NCBI GenBank assembly: GCA_900321515.1
Contig: ONWI01000122.1
Coordinates: 1 to 13,181, forward strand
DNA from: an uncultured Eubacteriales bacterium
Lineage (GTDB): Bacteria; Bacillota; Clostridia; Oscillospirales; Acutalibacteraceae
Direction of reading: 5' to 3'
DNA: 13,181 nucleotides
A program made the translations under genes and the position numbers. The notes under the pieces are model-generated. The model saw only the letters and a program-made list of their open reading frames with translations, searched no databases and was not told where the DNA came from. Numbering within the stretch: position 1 is the first letter of the stretch; each line of letters begins with the position of its first letter. Positions 12,108 through 13,181 of this stretch are shown here, piece after piece.

Positions 12108-12614
12108 TTACAGTTCCCTCTTGGCAACAGTAACGGTATAATTTTCCGTATCGTACGTTATACCTGTCTCCTTAAATCCATTCTTTTTCCAGAAATTCAT
12201 CGCCTGCGAATTGCTGCTGACCCAGCCGAGCTTAACTCGGGAAAGTCCGATGCTTTTCAGATAACGGCACAGCTCATCAATCATACCGCTGCCGACACCC
12301 GCGTTCTGTACTGACACATCGGTCATAAAAAAGCCTATGAACGCCGTTTTCTCATCTGGGTACGCCATAATAAAATCCATCACAGCGATCAGTTTATCCC
12401 CATCGAAATATCCCACATAATACTTGTCAGAATAATCCTTTCCGGGCGGCAGGGCTTGCATGTCGTCCACAATGCTCTGCTCAGTGACAAAGGGAGGGCA
12501 GTGCTTGTAATACTGGGGATTTTTGCAGCACAGCGAAAAAATTTCCGCAATGTCCGATTTTCCGAGGCACCGGACACAGCAGCGTTCGGAGAATCGCGAA
12601 ACATCAATTATCAT
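12108..12614 (-). CDS. GNAT-family N-acetyltransferase
   Basis: This 168-aa protein is a single GNAT domain that transfers an acetyl group from acetyl-CoA to an amine; the substrate is unknown. The acetyl-CoA pyrophosphate loop is visible as V102-Q-N-A-G-V-G-S-G-M (Q-x-x-G-x-G) followed by the helix IDELCRYLKSIGL (112-124). Motif B, SNSQAMNFWKKNGFKETG (134-151), is typical. Strands DKLIAVMDFIMAYP (73-86) and AFIGFFMTDVSV precede it. The FW-KKNGF ending resembles small-molecule or protein N-terminal acetyltransferases but does not fix a substrate. The ATG at 12614 lies inside the DUF523 gene (11-nt overlap), with AAAGGA about 9 nt upstream, so the two genes are co-transcribed and probably coupled. 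Confidence 0.93.
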   Translation of the reverse strand: MIIDVSRFSERCCVRCLGKSDIAEIFSLCCKNPQYYKHCPPFVTEQSIVDDMQALPPGKDYSDKYYVGYFDGDKLIAVMDFIMAYPDEKTAFIGFFMTDVSVQNAGVGSGMIDELCRYLKSIGLSRVKLGWVSSNSQAMNFWKKNGFKETGITYDTENYTVTVAKREL

Positions 12615-13047
12615 AAGGCTTTCCTTTGTTTTCTATATCTTCCACGTCAATCACCCTGAAGTCGTTCTCCATTAGCAGCGACGCAAATACCCCGGAGCCC
12701 TCGATAAGTCTGCCCGAGAATGTTCCGTCGTAAATCTGTTTTACCCCGCAGGAAGGACTTCTCGATTGAAGTATTGCCATATCAATATTGTGTTTCTTTG
12801 CAAGCGTCAGACATTTTTCCGCGCCGCGACGGAACTCCGCGTCTCTGCTCTCTCCGGCTCTGTTGATGACCTCGCCGTTCACGATCTCGCATGGGACACG
12901 CGGAACCGGCAGCCCGCCCGCCACTTCCGGACAGACGGAAATTACTTCATGACCCGAAATGAATGCGGCAGCTTTCTCATTGAAATTGTCGCCGCCGTTG
13001 TATTTGCACTTTTGCCCAAGAAGGCATGCGCTCACCATGATTTGCAT
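12604..13047 (-). CDS. DUF523 (YbbK-like) cysteine-rich protein
   Basis: The 147-aa protein is a complete DUF523 domain. Conserved parts are the N-terminal VSACLLGQKCKYNGG (5-19, with C8 and C14), SVCPEVAGGLPVPRVPCEI (37-55, with C39) and SRSPSCGVKQIYDGTFSG (95-112, with C100). The ending, GSGVFASLLMENDFRVIDVED, is also standard. The three Cys-containing motifs suggest metal or Fe-S binding. The family has no settled function, although related domains are linked to thiouracil/2-thiouridine desulfidation (TudS-like proteins). The ATG at 13047 is preceded by AAGGA at about 10 nt. The gene follows an upstream gene (stop at 13062) after 14 nt and overlaps the GNAT gene, so all three are likely one operon. 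Confidence 0.93.
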   Translation of the reverse strand: MQIMVSACLLGQKCKYNGGDNFNEKAAAFISGHEVISVCPEVAGGLPVPRVPCEIVNGEVINRAGESRDAEFRRGAEKCLTLAKKHNIDMAILQSRSPSCGVKQIYDGTFSGRLIEGSGVFASLLMENDFRVIDVEDIENKGKPYDN

Positions 13048-13061
13048 AGTTTTTCGTTCCT

Positions 13062-13181
13062 TTATGCTGAAAGAATCATTTTAATAATCCCGAATCTCGC
13101 GCCTTTTGGCAGCAAATCCAGCATGATCAGAAGCGGATTGCGATTGATGGAATAGGCGAATTTCGGCTTTTTCATGCTGAA
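13062..13181 (-). CDS. C-terminal fragment of a protein entering from beyond the window
   Basis: An open frame on the - strand runs from the window edge to TAA at 13062-13064 and encodes 39 residues, FS then MKKPKFAYSINRNPLLIMLD and LLPKGARFGIIKMILSA. The mixed basic and hydrophobic composition fits a C-terminal helix region. I do not recognise the family, and I cannot tell whether the ATG at 13173-13175 is an internal Met or the start of a 37-aa protein. The 14-nt spacing to the DUF523 start and the sharing of its SD region suggest a real operon partner rather than a chance frame. Confidence 0.45.
   Translation of the reverse strand, partial: FSMKKPKFAYSINRNPLLIMLDLLPKGARFGIIKMILSA

Noticed and set aside
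1..13181. tRNA or rRNA genes
   Set aside because: No cloverleaf with TTC-type T-loop or rRNA-like segment was seen in the intergenic regions.

Overview
The window looks like chromosomal DNA of an anaerobic, low-to-moderate GC Bacillota (class Clostridia, probably an Oscillospirales/Ruminococcaceae-type gut bacterium). This rests on the gene families present (RqcP, LytTR plus DUF3021, DUF421 plus DUF4363, DUF523, DUF3789), on strong GGAGG-type ribosome binding sites, on TTGACA/TATAAT-type promoters, and on a GC-rich palindromic intergenic repeat of a kind common in Clostridia. The assignment is inference; there is no rRNA gene to check it against.

Layout. Positions 1-149 hold a cluster of short perfect palindromes (an intergenic repeat element). 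A well-formed promoter follows, driving an unrecognised 192-aa gene on the + strand (357-935). Facing it is a 38-aa DUF3789-type membrane microprotein on the - strand (937-1053). From 7277 down to 1184 the - strand carries a tightly packed run: glgB (glycogen branching enzyme), a patatin-like phospholipase, a two-TM protein with a C-terminal macro domain resembling the effector of type II Thoeris, rsmA/ksgA (16S rRNA dimethyltransferase), a membrane protein with a Pro/Gln-rich tail, and an acyl-CoA thioesterase. The last two have their own promoter (2519-2547) and overlap by ATGA. A terminator hairpin lies after the thioesterase.

The glgB promoter is divergent from that of rqcP (+). A LytTR regulator and its DUF3021 membrane partner follow, also on +. 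Convergent to these, on -, is a DUF421/DUF4363 pair whose first ribosome binding site sits in the loop of a perfect 9-bp hairpin. Next on - are two tandem paralogous membrane-anchored proteins (9855-12063), closed by a 15-bp terminator hairpin. The right end carries a GNAT acetyltransferase overlapping a DUF523 gene, preceded by the C-terminus of a gene that enters from outside the window.

Most of the window is ordinary housekeeping or accessory chromosome. The most interesting item is the TM-macro protein, which has the architecture of a His-ADPR-sensing Thoeris effector but no TIR gene in the window, and which sits next to a patatin-like lipase. Other items worth a second look are the SD-in-loop hairpin before DUF421, the tandem paralogs, the palindromic element at the left edge, and the microprotein.
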